A DNA stretch of 6,292 nt from an uncultured Synergistia bacterium (GTDB taxonomy: Bacteria > Eremiobacterota > SpSt-956 > JAKJGF01): contig CALARM010000016.1 of assembly GCA_937888925.1 (NCBI GenBank), forward strand, positions 1 to 6,292. The letters run 5' to 3'. The notes beneath the pieces were generated by a model. It worked only from the letters and a program-made list of their open reading frames with translations. It did no database searches and was not told the origin of the DNA. This document shows positions 6,245 to 6,292 of this stretch, one piece after another (position 1 is the first letter of the stretch; the number at the start of each line of letters is the position of its first letter). A program made the translations under genes and the position numbers.

Positions 6245-6292
6245 AGATCGGAAGAGCACACGTCTGAACTCCAGTCACGAGTGGATATCTCG
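6245..6292 (+). other. Illumina TruSeq adapter and index read-through (artefact)
   Basis: Bases 6245 onward read AGATCGGAAGAGCACACGTC and continue as the TruSeq indexed adapter through CTCCAGTCAC (ending at 6278). An index-like block, GAGTGGAT (6279-6286), and the adapter's ATCTCG (6287-6292) follow. This is synthetic DNA assembled onto the contig end. It keeps the carboxypeptidase frame open by chance, so a translation would carry 16 false residues beginning RSEEHTSELQ. It should be trimmed. Confidence 0.98.

Noticed and set aside
1..6292. CRISPR arrays, tRNA or rRNA genes, insertion sequences
   Set aside because: No regularly spaced repeats, no tRNA-like cloverleaf, and no transposase motifs or terminal repeats were seen.

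Overview
This is an AT-rich window (about one third G+C by eye) from the end of a draft contig. The last 48 bases are an Illumina adapter, not genome. The organism cannot be named. A lipoprotein gene with a lipobox and a secreted metallopeptidase, together with the low G+C, would fit a diderm such as a spirochaete or fusobacterium, but this is only an impression.

Layout. On the minus strand, reading from about 4510 down to 1: a GTG-started BrxC-like P-loop ATPase (1975-4506); 33 nt later, a DHH-type phosphoesterase-like protein (823-1941); then, behind its own good sigma-70-like promoter, a small coiled-coil protein that looks like the truncated and frameshifted remains of a larger gene (384-752); then a perfect 13-bp hairpin; and finally the first 39 codons of a lipoprotein that runs off the window. 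On the plus strand, divergent from the ATPase across a 403-nt AT-rich region, is an exported M32-type (Taq-like) carboxypeptidase (4910-6244), cut off by the adapter within its last conserved motif.

The ATPase and DHH genes are tightly spaced, look co-transcribed and form the interesting part. BrxC is normally one component of a six-gene or larger BREX phage-defence locus. Here it stands without any methyltransferase, PglZ, BrxL, BrxA or BrxB in view, is shortened to 843 residues, and is paired with a DHH-type protein whose metal-binding motifs appear in permuted order. Its Walker A is intact, but the Walker B glutamate and the arginines expected near sensor 1 appear substituted. The best hypothesis is a compact two-gene BrxC/DHH conflict system, with the ATPase as a nucleotide-dependent sensor or scaffold and the DHH protein as the phosphodiesterase or nuclease effector. 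This is inference from family resemblance and gene order; no defence activity can be shown from sequence alone.
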